Source: Hydrangea macrophylla
Lineage: Eukaryota; Streptophyta; Magnoliopsida; Cornales; Hydrangeaceae
DNA length: 64,000 nt
Assembly (NCBI GenBank): GCA_033977485.1
Contig: CM066997.1
Span: 80,136,634 to 80,200,633 of the forward strand
Reading direction: 5' to 3'
Below the pieces are notes generated by a model, which saw only the letters and a list, made by a program, of their open reading frames with translations, was not told the origin of the DNA and ran no database searches. The number at the start of each line of letters is the position of its first letter. Within the stretch, counting starts at the first letter, position 1. Position numbers and translations under genes: made by a program. Below are positions 1 through 11,400 of the stretch, piece after piece.

Positions 1-2009
1 CGATGTTTCCTTTCAGCAACACCATTTTGCTCAGGAGTGTCTGTACAAGAGGACTGGTGAATAGTTCCATCTAAAGCAAGCAACTCACGAAATTTATGAT
101 AGGTATACTCTCCACCTAAATCACATCTAAAACATTTGATGACAGCAGAATGTTGAGTTTTAACAAAAGCACGAAAGGTATTGTAAATATCAAAGAAGTC
201 TGAACGGCGTTTCATAAGATAAACCCAACAGTAACGAGTGCAATCATCAATAAATGATACATAATATCGAGACCCCCCTCTTGTAGTAATAGGAGAGGGT
301 CCCCACACATCAGAATGAACTAAATCAAATGGTGCAAGAGAATAAGAAATACTTCTATTAAATGGTAAAGCGGAAAATTTTGCCAGTTTACAACCACTAC
401 AATCAGAAATGTCATGAGTTTTTAAATCTCCTAATTTTCCTGTAGAAGCTAAATATTTTAAACGAGAGGCTGAAACATGACCAAGGCGAGAATGCCATAA
501 ATAAAAACTAGACGAAGATGAACTCAAACGAAAGGATGACAAATCAACACTAGAAGCTGCAACCACTGGTACATTGAGCTTGTCCAAGATGTATAATCCC
601 CCTTGCCTACGGCCTGTCCCAATCAGCGTCTGAGACTGCGGATCCTGCACGTGACAAAAAGTAGAAGAAAAAGAGACTAAGTAACCTGCATCACAAAGCT
701 GACCAACAGAAACAAGATTCATAGTAAGTTTGGGAATGTGGTAAACACTAGAGAGAGATACATGAGATGTGACAACAGACCCAACACCTGTTAATGGCAT
801 GGGAGTACCATCAGCAGTCATAACAGGCAAAGAGGAAACAGGACATAAGGAAGCAAAAGACGACAAATCAGGTGACATATGATTAGAAGCTCCAGAGTCT
901 AAGACCCAAATACCTGAGGACATACCTGAAGACATACCGGAAGACATACCTAGTGAAGAGGTGGCCATAGCATGTGGCTGTGTGGCAAGGAACTTCTGAA
1001 ATTGTTCAGCAAGGGAGGCCATAGATGGAGTGGATGGTGAAGGGGAACCGGGTCCAAATGAGTCTGATGGTGGTACAACTGCTGCAGTGTTAGGCTGTGG
1101 AGGCCTATACGAACGCTGCTGAGATTGGTTGTCAGATTTCCAATGAGAAGGCTGAGGTTGCTGTTGTTGTGGTGGTCGACTATTGGAAGGCTGGTTGCTG
1201 CTATTGGGCTGGTTTGCGCGACCCAACCTAAGACACTGAGCCTTCCAATGACCCTTCTCCTTACAGTAGCTGCATACATCACTACCAACTCTCGAGTAAG
1301 GCTTATTCTGATTGTTTGACGGTGGTCGAAAAGGGGCTGCTAAAACAGATGAAGTAGAGTCAGGGAGAATTCCCTTTCCAGATTGAGTCTTGAGACGTAT
1401 TTCCTCAGCTACTAACTCATGGACAACAGAATCAACTGACGGAAGTGGGCTACGATGGAGAATGGACCCACGAAGGCCCTCAAAATCACCACGTAGAGCC
1501 ATCAAAAACTGAACCAGACGTTGTTCCTCCCTACTAGCGATATATGGTGCAAACGCCCGCAATTCAGGCGACTCCATGAGAGCCAACTGATCCCAAAGAT
1601 CTGTCATTGTAGAATAGAACTCCTGAATACTCAAATTTTTTTGTTCAAGGGCACGAATATCACTCTCTAATTGGTACCTTTTTGCAAAATTGGACTGTGT
1701 AAACAGTTTAGCCAAATGATCCCACACCTCCTTTGCATATTCAAACTTTGCCAATTGTATACCTATTGAGGGAGCAACGGAGTTGTTGATCCAAGTAATG
1801 ATTTTCGAATTGTTTGTTTCCCAAACATCTAACAATTCTGCAAATTTATCAGCCTGTTCATTCATAGGTTTACTAAAATCCCCATTGATATAACCCCACA
1901 TCTTCTTCCCCTTTAGAAAATTCTTCATCACATAATTCCAATATGCAAAATTCTTGCCATCAAGTTTAACACTAATCGCTTGGAGCGAATCATCGCGTTC
2001 AGCAGCCAT
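1..2009 (-). CDS. Copia retrotransposon gag-pol polyprotein, cut by the window edge
   Basis: This is the Gag, protease and start of integrase of a Ty1/Copia element, read on the minus strand from ATG at 2009-2007. Seen: a Gag region opening MAAERDDSLQAISVKLDGKN; a CCHC zinc knuckle (CSYCKEKGHWKAQC, codons near 1275); a short GMSSG repeat; the protease motif LDSGASNHM (near 890); a GAG-pre-integrase motif (WHSRLGHVS); and an integrase core ending in the family signature [10 protein letters not shown] at the edge. Checks at the zinc knuckle and at the last codons show the same frame as the ATG, and I saw no stop over about 669 codons. RT and RNase H would lie to the left, outside the window. 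The open frame suggests a fairly young copy; activity cannot be judged without the other half. Confidence 0.85.
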   Translation of the reverse strand, partial: MAAERDDSLQAISVKLDGKNFAYWNYVMKNFLKGKKMWGYINGDFSKPMNEQADKFAELLDVWETNNSKIITWINNSVAPSIGIQLAKFEYAKEVWDHLAKLFTQSNFAKRYQLESDIRALEQKNLSIQEFYSTMTDLWDQLALMESPELRAFAPYIASREEQRLVQFLMALRGDFEGLRGSILHRSPLPSVDSVVHELVAEEIRLKTQSGKGILPDSTSSVLAAPFRPPSNNQNKPYSRVGSDVCSYCKEKGHWKAQCLRLGRANQPNSSNQPSNSRPPQQQQPQPSHWKSDNQSQQRSYRPPQPNTAAVVPPSDSFGPGSPSPSTPSMASLAEQFQKFLATQPHAMATSSLGMSSGMSSGMSSGIWVLDSGASNHMSPDLSSFASLCPVSSLPVMTADGTPMPLTGVGSVVTSHVSLSSVYHIPKLTMNLVSVGQLCDAGYLVSFSSTFCHVQDPQSQTLIGTGRRQGGLYILDKLNVPVVAASSVDLSSFRLSSSSSSFYLWHSRLGHVSASRLKYLASTGKLGDLKTHDISDCSGCKLAKFSALPFNRSISYSLAPFDLVHSDVWGPSPITTRGGSRYYVSFIDDCTRYCWVYLMKRRSDFFDIYNTFRAFVKTQHSAVIKCFRCDLGGEYTYHKFRELLALDGTIHQSSCTDTPEQNGVAERKH

Positions 2010-2286
2010 TACGAAAACGAAACAATTAAATAACACAAAGCAAACGAACCAAAATCAGACAACAGATCCAAAAACGAACGCGAATCAGTGCGAGATCCAA
2101 AAAAAAAACGAATTTGAATCAGCGAGAAATCCAAAAACGAACCAGAATCATCCGAAAAAAAAAAATTTTCGGGGCTCCGCCCCGAACCCCGGCAGGGGCG
2201 CGCTGCCCCCTGCAACCCCCAGCCAACTCACCGCAAAGTTGGATCTGCGAAAAACATGGATGAGATTCGAACCTGCTTTGATACCA
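2010..2286 (-). promoter_or_regulatory. Copia leader with primer binding site and GC-rich hairpins
   Basis: The untranslated leader lies between the 5' LTR and gag. On the minus strand, 2286-2274 reads TGGTATCAAAGCA, the initiator-Met-tRNA-type primer binding site, immediately next to the LTR. The segment 2168-2216 is strikingly GC-rich in an AT-rich window and can fold into stems such as CGGGGC-TCC-GCCCCG. Such a block could be a packaging or translation-control structure, but that is inference. Confidence 0.7.
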
Positions 2287-2541
2287 TGTGAATATATCAA
2301 ATAAAGATAACAAAAAAGAGAAAAGAGAGAAGAAAGCTAGAGCTTCTCATAACCCAAAACTGAATGAATGAATACAATACAAAAGGAAGAGAGAATAATA
2401 GTATATCTAGGAATACCCTAATATAAAGTAAAAGACTAAACTACCCTAAAGCTAAATATAAATAAAACTAATTATAATAGCTAACTCTAATATAACTAAG
2501 TTATATATAAAATAATAGTACCACTAATAAATTTCCGTACA
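2287..2541 (-). repeat. 5' LTR of the left-edge Copia element
   Basis: The inner border is firm because it abuts the primer binding site at 2286 and ends in ACA on the minus strand. The outer border, TGTACGG on the minus strand at 2541, is a guess from the TG/CA rule. A TATA-like ATATATAAC stretch lies near 2500-2510, and a long CT-rich run precedes the leader. The partner LTR is outside the window, so the length of about 255 bp is unverified. Confidence 0.5.
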
Positions 2542-3267
2542 TAAAATTTGCTTAGCAAAAAAATACTACATGATGAAATTTAGAAACATTTTCCCGTGCA
2601 TTGCTCGGGTATTGATTCTAGTATTTTAAAATTTCACCAAACTACGAATTTAACAAAAGTAGTTTTGTGAAATTTCATAAATTTACAAAAATACTGTAGG
2701 TAAGCAGGGACTTTTCACAAAATTGTAAAATTTTAAGGTCCTTTAGACTCTTAAGTTCAGAACTAGGGACTTAACATTAATTATCCCTTTTTGGAATGAG
2801 AAAAATAAAATAAAATTGAAATGAACTAGTAAGGCAATACTTGGTTTAGTGCTATTACCTAAAACAATCTCTTTCACTGGAGTGGAAATGGGAAAATGTT
2901 CAATTTAGCCTTGTTTGGTTCTTGGATTTTAGGAGGGAAAAGAAAAGAAAAGACTGTTATCAACATGGATATGTGTACCCTACCACATGAGATTATATCT
3001 ATGGTAGTGGAGGTACCTCCAACCGATCAAATGGTATGTGGACAGAATTTCTCTTCTACTGCAACACCTTTCAGACTGCTCTCACAAGTTAAAATATTTT
3101 AACATAAATAAATAAACCAATTAATAAAAGGGTGGGACTATTCCCACCACTATTTTTACTGTTTACACCACATTTTTGTGAAAATACAAAAATTATCCTT
3201 TCTTCACCCAAATTTCAACTAAAATCGAACCTCTTTCTCTAGCCCTACCCTCTCTTGTGTATCTCTT

Positions 3268-3312
<45 letters not shown>

Positions 3313-4093
3313 GTCAAAGACTTATAGCTCTTTCAACTTTTTTGGTTCGCAGGCCTTATGAAGAATGAAATAGCTATAACTCCGGCAATATTCCTGAGCT
3401 TTTTCAAAACCTCCAAAACTAGTATTGGGGACACCTTAATTTTGACACTATTCAAATTAGGCTCAATACCTAAAGAACTACAATGATTTATTAGTATTTT
3501 ACAGATTTCCTCCATGTCTTCAGTGATTGGCTACTAATATCACATGGGTTTTTGTCATTTGTATCAATTATGACTCGGTTTTTTTTATTGGAACTTCATG
3601 GATTGATCTATCTGGTTGACTATAAATGGATTGTGATGGTGAGAACATAAACTAGTTGGATTTTCAACTTGGGTTGTTGAAGTGTGGATGAAATTTTGAT
3701 CTTTGATGAGTTTTTTCAATGAACCAATTTCAAAATTAGATGTAGAAGAAAGAAAAATGGATTAAAGGAAGATCTCATCTCCCGAAACGGTAAAGTCCCT
3801 CAAAACCCCGTATATAATTTGCAGGATTTGATCTCAAATCGAGGAGAAATCAAATCTTGTCTCCCCTCTCTCCCTCCTTTTTTTCCTCAACTTCAATGCC
3901 ACCAAAATTAGCCCCAAAGCTAGCCCAAAAAAAAGAGTGTTACATGTTTGTGGGTGTGAGTGTGTGTTTTTCAATTGTGCAAAATTGGTGGTGAGAATAT
4001 CCCCACCCTTAATAGAACTCTATATGAGAGACATAATTAATTAAATTAAACTCTAATTAGAGTAATGCACAACTTAATTGTTAATATAACTAA
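2542..4093. other. Intergenic region with a Helitron-like terminus and a GT microsatellite
   Basis: No gene is visible. On the minus strand about 2628-2595 reads TACTAG followed by a GC palindrome of the type CCCGAGCAATGCACGGG. Related termini occur near 23950, 23970 and 36580. A (GT)n run of about 40 bp spans 3270-3309. The sequence TTGTTTGGTTCTTGGATTTT near 2913 resembles MITE ends seen at 41426 and 61286. Confidence 0.4.
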
Positions 4094-4290
4094 GTCGAGC
4101 AGTAGCTCAATTGACACATGCTCTCTCTTCCTAGTAGGGAGTGAGAGGGTTCGAATCCCTATTAAGACATTCTACCTGCTTGCCTCAAGTTATTTTTCGG
4201 TTGGAATAAATGTCCCTTGTCAAGATTTGCTGTGGGTTTTGGAGGTGGGTTGGGTGTATGTAGTTCGGATTTAAAAAAAAAAAAAAATAC
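4094..4290 (+). mobile_element. tRNA-derived SINE with A/B boxes and poly(A) tail
   Basis: The head resembles a tRNA: an A-box-like stretch (AGTAGCTCAATTGACACATG) is followed by a B box (GGTTCGAATCC) near 4150. A non-tRNA body follows, and a run of As occupies about 4272-4287. This layout is that of a SINE rather than a tRNA gene, as there is no cloverleaf 3' half. No target site duplication was resolved. Confidence 0.6.
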
Positions 4291-4312
4291 AAAACTATAT
4301 GAGATACAAAAA

Positions 4313-4496
4313 GAGAAATGCTACACACACATTCCAAACCACACCCCAAACCACACCCCTTGCTTTAAATGCATGTACTTTGTGCTGTTTGAATTTTCAC
4401 ACTTTTCTGTGCACCACTTACACAGCACAGGGTACATGCATTAAAAGCAAGGGTGTGGTTTGGGGTGTGGTTTAGGATGCGTGTGTAGCGTTTCTC
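4313..4496. mobile_element. Mutator-like MITE (184 bp) with 9-bp target duplication
   Basis: Long terminal inverted repeats of about 80 bp begin GAGAAATGCTACACAC on the left and GAGAAACGCTACACAC on the right strand. ATACAAAAA flanks both ends (4304-4312 and 4497-4505), a 9-bp duplication typical of Mutator transposition. The interior has no coding capacity. Its inner sequence (TTTAAATGCATGTAC, CACTTTTCTGTGCA) is shared with the element at 44694-46054. Confidence 0.85.
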
Positions 4497-4505
4497 ATAC
4501 AAAAA

Positions 4506-7500
4506 AGAGAGGAGCCTGTAGAGACCAACGAGCAAGGGCAGGAGCCTGCAGCGAAGGCCAAGAAGAAGAAGAAGGGTGAGTGACTGCAAGGGAAACCCTA
4601 GTCCAGATCGGACGAAGAGTGTTGGAGAAGAGAATCCTCAACCAGGTAGTTGATTTATAACCAAAAAAAACCCACAAAATCAATTTCATCACTTTTTCAG
4701 AGAATCTCTCTCTGTGGTTTTCCCCAATTTTGCATTTATTCATTCCCATCAATCGTTTTTTTTTTATTGATTCCAAAATTGATTGAAATTTGAAACCCAC
4801 TTACTTTTCAGTTTTCACATCGGATGGGTCTCTCTCTCTCTCTCTCTGAACATGATTGATTACTCTCGTTTCCTTGGAAACATTGGACGAAACACACCAC
4901 CGAAACGAGACTTCATTTCGTGATTCCTGGTGGACTTTCGTTTCGTTTCGGTCAACTACGATACCGAAAAGTTTCGTTTTGGTCGGTTTGATGATATGGA
5001 GAAGAATGAATTAGAAATTTAGTTTGTTAGATAATTGTGAGTTTTGTTTATATATATGACAATTGTCTCTATATTATTAATTTTGTTTTAAAAATTAATT
5101 TTTCGCGCCTATGCCCCTAGGCTCTTGGCCCCCCTCCACCGCCCGCCTACCGCCTAGCGATTTTTAGAGCATTGATAAGAACTTGGTATTCAGGCTAACA
5201 TTTGAAAGTTGAACAACTTGATTTGGCCCGTGTTTAGTTGAGAAATTGTGTCCTATTGACATTGAACATGAGTTGATTTGATGGAGAGGTGCTTTAATAT
5301 GTGAATGTACTCTCTCTCTCTCTCTCTATGGAAATATTCAACTAACTTTTTGTAGATCTATCAAGATTTGTTTGAGGGTGATGACTTTGTTGTTAAATGT
5401 GCACTTAAGGCTCAGCAGGTTCAGCGTTACCCTAGGCGAAGTCCCTTCAAATAGGCCCCCGTCTAGGTGCTCTTTTCTTGCTCTATTTTATAAAAGCCTA
5501 AGGCGCAAAGTCTGTGCCTCAATAAAGTGATGTATTAATAACTTAGTAGGCATGAAATTAAGGCCCACATTCAGACCCAACTCATAACCCACCTCTTATC
5601 AAGTTTGGCTCCATATTTAGATCCATTAGGCCATTACTACTTGCAAAACACTAGGGCCACATTCTTCAAAGTAGAAGAATTGTACTTTTGCGATAGTTGA
5701 TACTTGATTGGGTCTTTACTATGTTTTTTACGGTGGACTATTTTTTGAAGTATCGTAGAGACAACTTAGTAATACTGGCCAATTGAGCTAATAGGTCAAA
5801 TTTACATTACTTTGATGTTTTAACATTTTCTATGTGTATATATCAATTGTTGAGTTCTTTATATTTGCTTAAATATATTTAATTTATAAGGGTTTTTTTT
5901 TTAAATTTTTTTATTAGTATTTTTTTTTTTTTTATAAAGTGAGTGCGCCTTACTTCGCTTAGACCACTTATTATTATTATTAAAAAAAAAAATTTCGCAC
6001 CTTGCACCGGGAGGCATTCGATCCTAAGTGCATCTCGCGCCTTTGTCATGAGTTCTTCTTTGAAGACTTGGCTCCCAAGTGTTCTCTTTGTACAGTGTTG
6101 GATCGCTTAATTTGTAACAAGTGGTTGATTCCTAATAGATGTTTGTGCAAGGTTGAATGAGAATATGGACCATCTTCTTGATTATATGGTTGCAGTGGTT
6201 TCACGCTCACTTTGGTACTTGTTTGATGCTTGGTGGTTTTAAGATAGGTTTATGAAACAGCTAGGGAATTTGGGAAGTTGCTTTGCTGTGTCTCTTTTGA
6301 GTTTTGATGCACTAGCAATGGAAGGGTATCATTGTTGTGTACTGGTTGTATTGGGCCATGATCATTTACTTTTCCCTTAAGGAATGTGTCATTTTGAGGG
6401 AATCATGATTGACTGATTTTGGATTTTATGTTCCATCTACCACTTTATTTTGTCATTTTGAGGGAATTCGTGTTTCCCTTGAAGGAGTATTGTAGGTTTT
6501 TTTAGGCAATTATATACCAGCATCCCATTACATATATCTGACGTTATTGTTTTTATCTCTGGGGCCCATGAAGTACAGGCTCTTTTTTTTGGCCCTCGTA
6601 TAAGTGTCAAATGCGAATCAAATCGGACACGCGTAGACAGACGTTCGACACGCTTGTAAACGTATTTGGGATAGTTTATCCCATTTCTGAAAATGGACAT
6701 GCAGGAGACACAATGTGGGGGTATTTTAAAGCATATTTTGAAACTTTGGGGGTAAAATACAAATTTACTAAAATGGGATGTAAGTAATGGGGCATTGGGG
6801 ATTTAGGAAATGGATATAAGTGTTGATGGGTATAAAGAGGTATTAAAAGAAAGTGTGGGATTTATAAAGAAAGAAAGGAATATGACTGGTCTGGCTATCA
6901 CCCCAGACCAATTACACCTTACTGTTTCGCGCACATGTACACACATATGTGTGTGTGTAGAGACAGAGAGAGATCGACAGCCGCTGCCAACCTCTTTTTT
7001 AGAGGTTAGTTTTCTTCTCTTCGTTTGACCATCCTCTTTTTTCTTTAGCTGAATTTCATACACCATTATGAACCAATAAGGTTTATAAGTAAAAATTTAG
7101 GTTTTTTTTTCCCTTCCAAATTCTGATTCTCCAAATTATGTGATGAATGTGATGTAATATAAGATGATGTTCTTTATTTAGATCTGCTGTGATGGTAAAA
7201 GACATATTTGGAAAAAATAAATCAAAGAAACACCATACTCGTATTCTTCTTTTTGAGAATTATCATGTCCGCTTATCCGAGTCGTGTCGTGTTCGTGCTT
7301 CTTAGTCTGGAGCTTATGATATGCATTCAATTTCCTCTTTTGCTTGGAGCCATTTAAATAACTATGATATTGTTGTTAATTGATTAGCTTTCATGAGTAA
7401 ATTTTTTATTTTTTATTTTGCTTAAACTTTCATGAGTTAGATAGATGATGGTAGGCAAGTAATTTGATGTTTCTCACTTTTACCACACATTTGACATAGT

Positions 7501-7510
7501 ACTACTGGTG
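4506..7510. other. Intergenic region upstream of SUA; possible promoter and noncoding first exon
   Basis: There is no convincing coding sequence. CT runs lie at about 4832-4848 and 5310-5328. GC-rich CGCCTAGG-type motifs near 5105-5160 and 5945-6050 look like ends of an old DNA transposon. The stretch about 6800-7030 (pyrimidine-rich, GT repeat, AACCTCTTTTTTAGAG before a GTTAGT donor) could be the SUA promoter and a noncoding exon, because coding begins 1.4 kb later after an acceptor at 8335-8336. This is inference from position only. Confidence 0.3.
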
Positions 7511-8000
7511 ACCTAGGAAGCACGCGTAATTCATTTTGGTTGCCGTACGAGTATCGAGTACCCCACGGGTACCGACACGGGTACGTGTCAGACACTCTTC
7601 TGGCCGTGTCCTAGAGCTTTTAATTAAAACTGACACTGGGTACGGGATGGGTACGGCTGGGACATGGGTACTTTTAGGAAATTGAGATTGAAATTATGAC
7701 TTCTTCTTCTTCTTCTTTTATTTTATTTTATTTTATTTTAGTGTTGTGGACTTGTAATACTAAAACAATATTGTTAAGTTGCTAGACTGCTTAGTTGCTA
7801 TGCTATGGATGAATAATATGTATTATTGATGTTCAATCTTTTTCTTCTTCTTTGTTTTTTTATAACTAAAATATATTTTTATTCTACGTACCCTAGCCGT
7901 ACCCGTACCCGTACCCTACATTGTTGGGAATAGCCATACCACCATACCCGTATCGTATCGTGTACCCGTGTCACGTGTCCGTGTCCATGCTACATAGCTA
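7511..8000. mobile_element. Candidate DNA transposon fragment with GGTACC/ACACGG-rich ends
   Basis: The two ends carry related sequences in opposite orientation: CTAGGAAGCACG followed by GGTACCGACACGGGTACGTG on the left, and CCGTACCCGTACCC ... GTGTCCGTGTCCATGCTACATAG on the right. The AT-rich centre has no ORF. The inverted repeats are imperfect and no target duplication was found, so the borders and the superfamily are uncertain. Confidence 0.35.
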
Positions 8001-8336
8001 ATGACACATTATTGGCTCGTAACATGCTTTAACTTTCTAAGTGTTGCAACGCTCCTAATGCTGAGTATCTTTGGTAGCAGCTTTCCTTTATTTTTAACGT
8101 AGTTGTTTTAGATTGTTTGACATCTGTTCATCCCACAGATATATTAATGATTTTTTAATTGGCGGTTTCTACTTTGCATTTGAGGCCCTTTAATTGTTTG
8201 AGTTGAGAGTTTGAAGATGGATGTATCTCAGAGGAATTTGGTTTTTGAGGATTCCACAAAAAAGGAAAGGCCAAGCCATGAGGACTAGTTCTTGGTTCAT
8301 GATGCATAACTGTATCTGTTTGTGCATCCTTTACAG

Positions 8337-8422
8337 GAAAGGTTTTCAAACACCCTGCTCCTGAAACTTCTGAGCGATCATCAAGAGCTTTGCAGGGATA
8401 AGGCTGACCGGTTGTGCAAGAA
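8337..8422 (+). other. SUA: SUA 5' UTR part of the first coding exon
   Basis: A pyrimidine tract and CAG acceptor end at 8336. The following 86 bp contain no ATG before the predicted start. The start context AAGAAATGG has a purine at -3 and G at +4, which favours initiation at 8423. An acceptor here implies at least one upstream noncoding exon. Confidence 0.5.
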
Positions 8423-11400
8423 ATGGATCCTGGTCGCTATGGTCTTCAGCAAGGATGGGAAAATAACAGCGTAATTGTGGTTTCCTTTTTAATCACCTAT
8501 ATGGGATGATATACAAGAAATTAGGGCTCATGTGATTGTCCATTTTTTCGACATCTCATCCTTAAAGAACAATGAGAGAGAGCCTTGGGGCAGTAAGGAT
8601 ATGGAATGGATTTGCCTACCTTGTACCATGATTATTAGTTGCTGACATAGCTTATTCTCTTGAATCCACAGGCTTTGGAGGGGTATGGTGCAGTCCATGA
8701 GCCAAACTTCCGGTGAGTGATTACTGATGCTTAAACCACAAGGGTAACTCATTAGCTGATGGGTAAAGTGTTTACTTGAATGCCTATTTAGATTATTTAT
8801 TGTAAATAGTATGGGTATGTATTTTATGCAATTACACAACAAGTTTGTTATTGAATTGGAACATACCTTTCTTGTGCATAAGCATGGTAGAAGGGTTATT
8901 TTACATCTTCTTTTTCATGATGTAAATGCTTCGCATTTTGTTATATCACTTGCTTCTCTACTTTGGACCCGCCTTATGTTCTTTTGGCAGGGTTGGTGGT
9001 TCATACGATGATAGGAGATTTGTAGATGAAAGATTCTCAAGGGATAATGTCTATCCGAGAAATGTGTTCGAGCGGGATGTACTGGAGAGGGAGAACTATC
9101 CACCTCCACCACCAGCAGTTGGTCTGTGGCCTCAAACAAGAAGGAGAAGTTATGAAGAAGAATATTCACTTGAGAGGGACTCTAGACGAGCTGAGAAGCC
9201 ATACGTTGATTCATATCATGAAATGGATACATTCCGTGAAGTTGACAAGTATCGTGAGATTGATACATTTCAGGACATTGATAAATTTCGTGATGTCTAT
9301 CACAGTATTGACAATTATCGTGATCATGGATTTGACAGGCCTGCTAGGTTTGCGGGACGTGAGCGCGAGGACTATGCATATGAGGATTATGACTACAGAC
9401 CTCGTATGTCCCATCAAAGCAGGGAGGATAGCCGTGAGAGGGATTATGATCATGGCAGGCATAGCTATGATTCTGATTATGATAGAGGTAGTAGGAGAGA
9501 CACAAGTTGGAGGAGGCGGGAATCCCGTGATCGTGAACGTGACAAGAGATGTTTGAGTCGTGAAAAAGATCAAAGTCCATACAGAAAGCATGAGCGCTCG
9601 CGGTCTCGTGGACGTGATGATCGCCCTAGGTCAAGGTCTCCTCGAGGCCAGAGTCATGGCCGCAGTCATCGAGAGGACAGCTATGATGATGGTCGAAATG
9701 AGAGGACTGAGAAGCGAAGGGATCGTGAACGTCATCATGACTATTATTCTGCGGTATGCTTCGTAATATAATCTGTTGTATTCTAAATAAAGTATTATTG
9801 TTTATTCGTTCAACAGTTTATTGTGCGCATTTTGTTTTCTTGCAGGCCCCATCTGCTACTGTTGTTGTGAAGGGTCTTTCCCAGAAGACAACTGAGGAAG
9901 ATTTACACCAGATCCTTGTACTCTTTTACCCGATAGTTCTGCTTTGAAAATTGTTATTCTTATTCATAGTTTTATCTTCTTTTTATCTCATCTGTTGTGT
10001 TTCTTCAATTGTTGTTATCATCAGGCTGAATGGGGACCCCTTCGTCATGTCCGAGTAATCAAAGAGCGAAATTCTGGCATTTCTCGTGGTTTTGCTTTTA
10101 TAGATTTTCCTTCCGTGGTACCAACTATTCATGTCCTTCCAATATTTGGTTTTTTGGGTTAAATGAATGACACGCAAGGGATCATTGATGTGGAACAGGG
10201 AGCTGCACGTGCCATAATGGATAAAGTTGGAGAGGATGGTCTAGTTGTGGATGGTAGGAAGCTTTTCTTTGAGTATAGGTAAGAACCTAAGGGTCATTGA
10301 TGTACACAACAATTTAAGGCATAAATTTTCCGCATCAGCTTTTTTAGTATTATTATATCCTCATGAATGATAAATCTAATAAAGGAATAAGGAAATGATA
10401 AAGGGTTCTTGGTTTTATGTCTCTTCTAGTTGCTCTTGGTTTTATGTCTCTTCTAGTTTCTTGAGTCCATAAAAGCATGATACACAGTCTAAATTAAAAT
10501 ACAGAATCAGATTGCTCGGTTCTTTTATTTCTAATGATTTTCCCAGCTATCAAATCACATGGTTTCAGCTTATGATTTCTGAACCTTTGATCATCTCTCA
10601 CTGTATAGCAATATTTTTTTTAATATTGAAATATTGGGCAATTAGTCAGGGGCTCAAGCAGCAGATTTGAACCATATCTTATTTAACTACTGGTTTATGA
10701 AACTATGTAGAAAATGTTTGCCACCAATTTGTTATGTTAGGCAGTGAAAATGTTAGCAATATGTGATTTATTTCAACTTTCTTCTGTTTCAGTAGCAAGC
10801 CAACTGGCGGGTCAGGTGGATCTTCTTTTGGACCAGACAATACATCAAAATCAGGTTATGCGAACCATAGAAGTATGACTATGCCATCTGATTGGATGTG
10901 CACCATATGCGGATGCGTCAATTTTGCACGTCGAACATCTTGCTTTCAGGTCTCCCCCACCCCCAAACTTGTATCCTCTCGCTTATTGCATATTTTTGGC
11001 TTTTTTGGGTCTTTTTTTATTATTATCAGAAAGGCTTATCATTGTGGATTGCTCTGAAAGAATAGGACCAGTATTTGGTTATTTTCTTTGGGGCTTCCGT
11101 TCAATTTTCCCTCCCACCTTCCGTTTGCGTTGTGTTTATAGTAACTTGTTCAGATTGGACAGGAATCTGGCCAACATAGGATGCTAAACGCTTGAATTGT
11201 GGGCTGACATTTCGAGTTTCATTTCAGAAGTTGAACTAATGACATCCCTTAACGGGAGTGTCTTTCTTGACCAACACTAGTCTTTTTTTTTTGTTTGAGA
11301 TACTGCACATGTAAGATTATCACTTCCTATCTATTGAGGACAAAACAGTGAATTAGAATTTATGATATGCATCATGCATTTTAGTATCTACCAACCCAAG

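Noticed and set aside
950..1288. 112-codon minus frame across the Gag region of the left-edge Copia
   Set aside because: It is out of frame with the zinc knuckle and protease motifs of the real gag-pol.
3270..3309. Regular repeats (GT, CA, TA, CT tracts) as possible CRISPR or satellite arrays
   Set aside because: They are plain microsatellites of 20-40 bp without spacers or longer units.
4130..4165. B-box sequence GGTTCGAATCC as a possible tRNA gene
   Set aside because: No cloverleaf 3' half or acceptor stem; A/B boxes followed by a non-tRNA body and poly(A) indicate a SINE.
9026..9591. Several frames of 68-176 codons overlapping SUA exon 3 on both strands
   Set aside because: The RD-rich codons leave other frames open; only the frame fitting the splice phases has the conserved protein.
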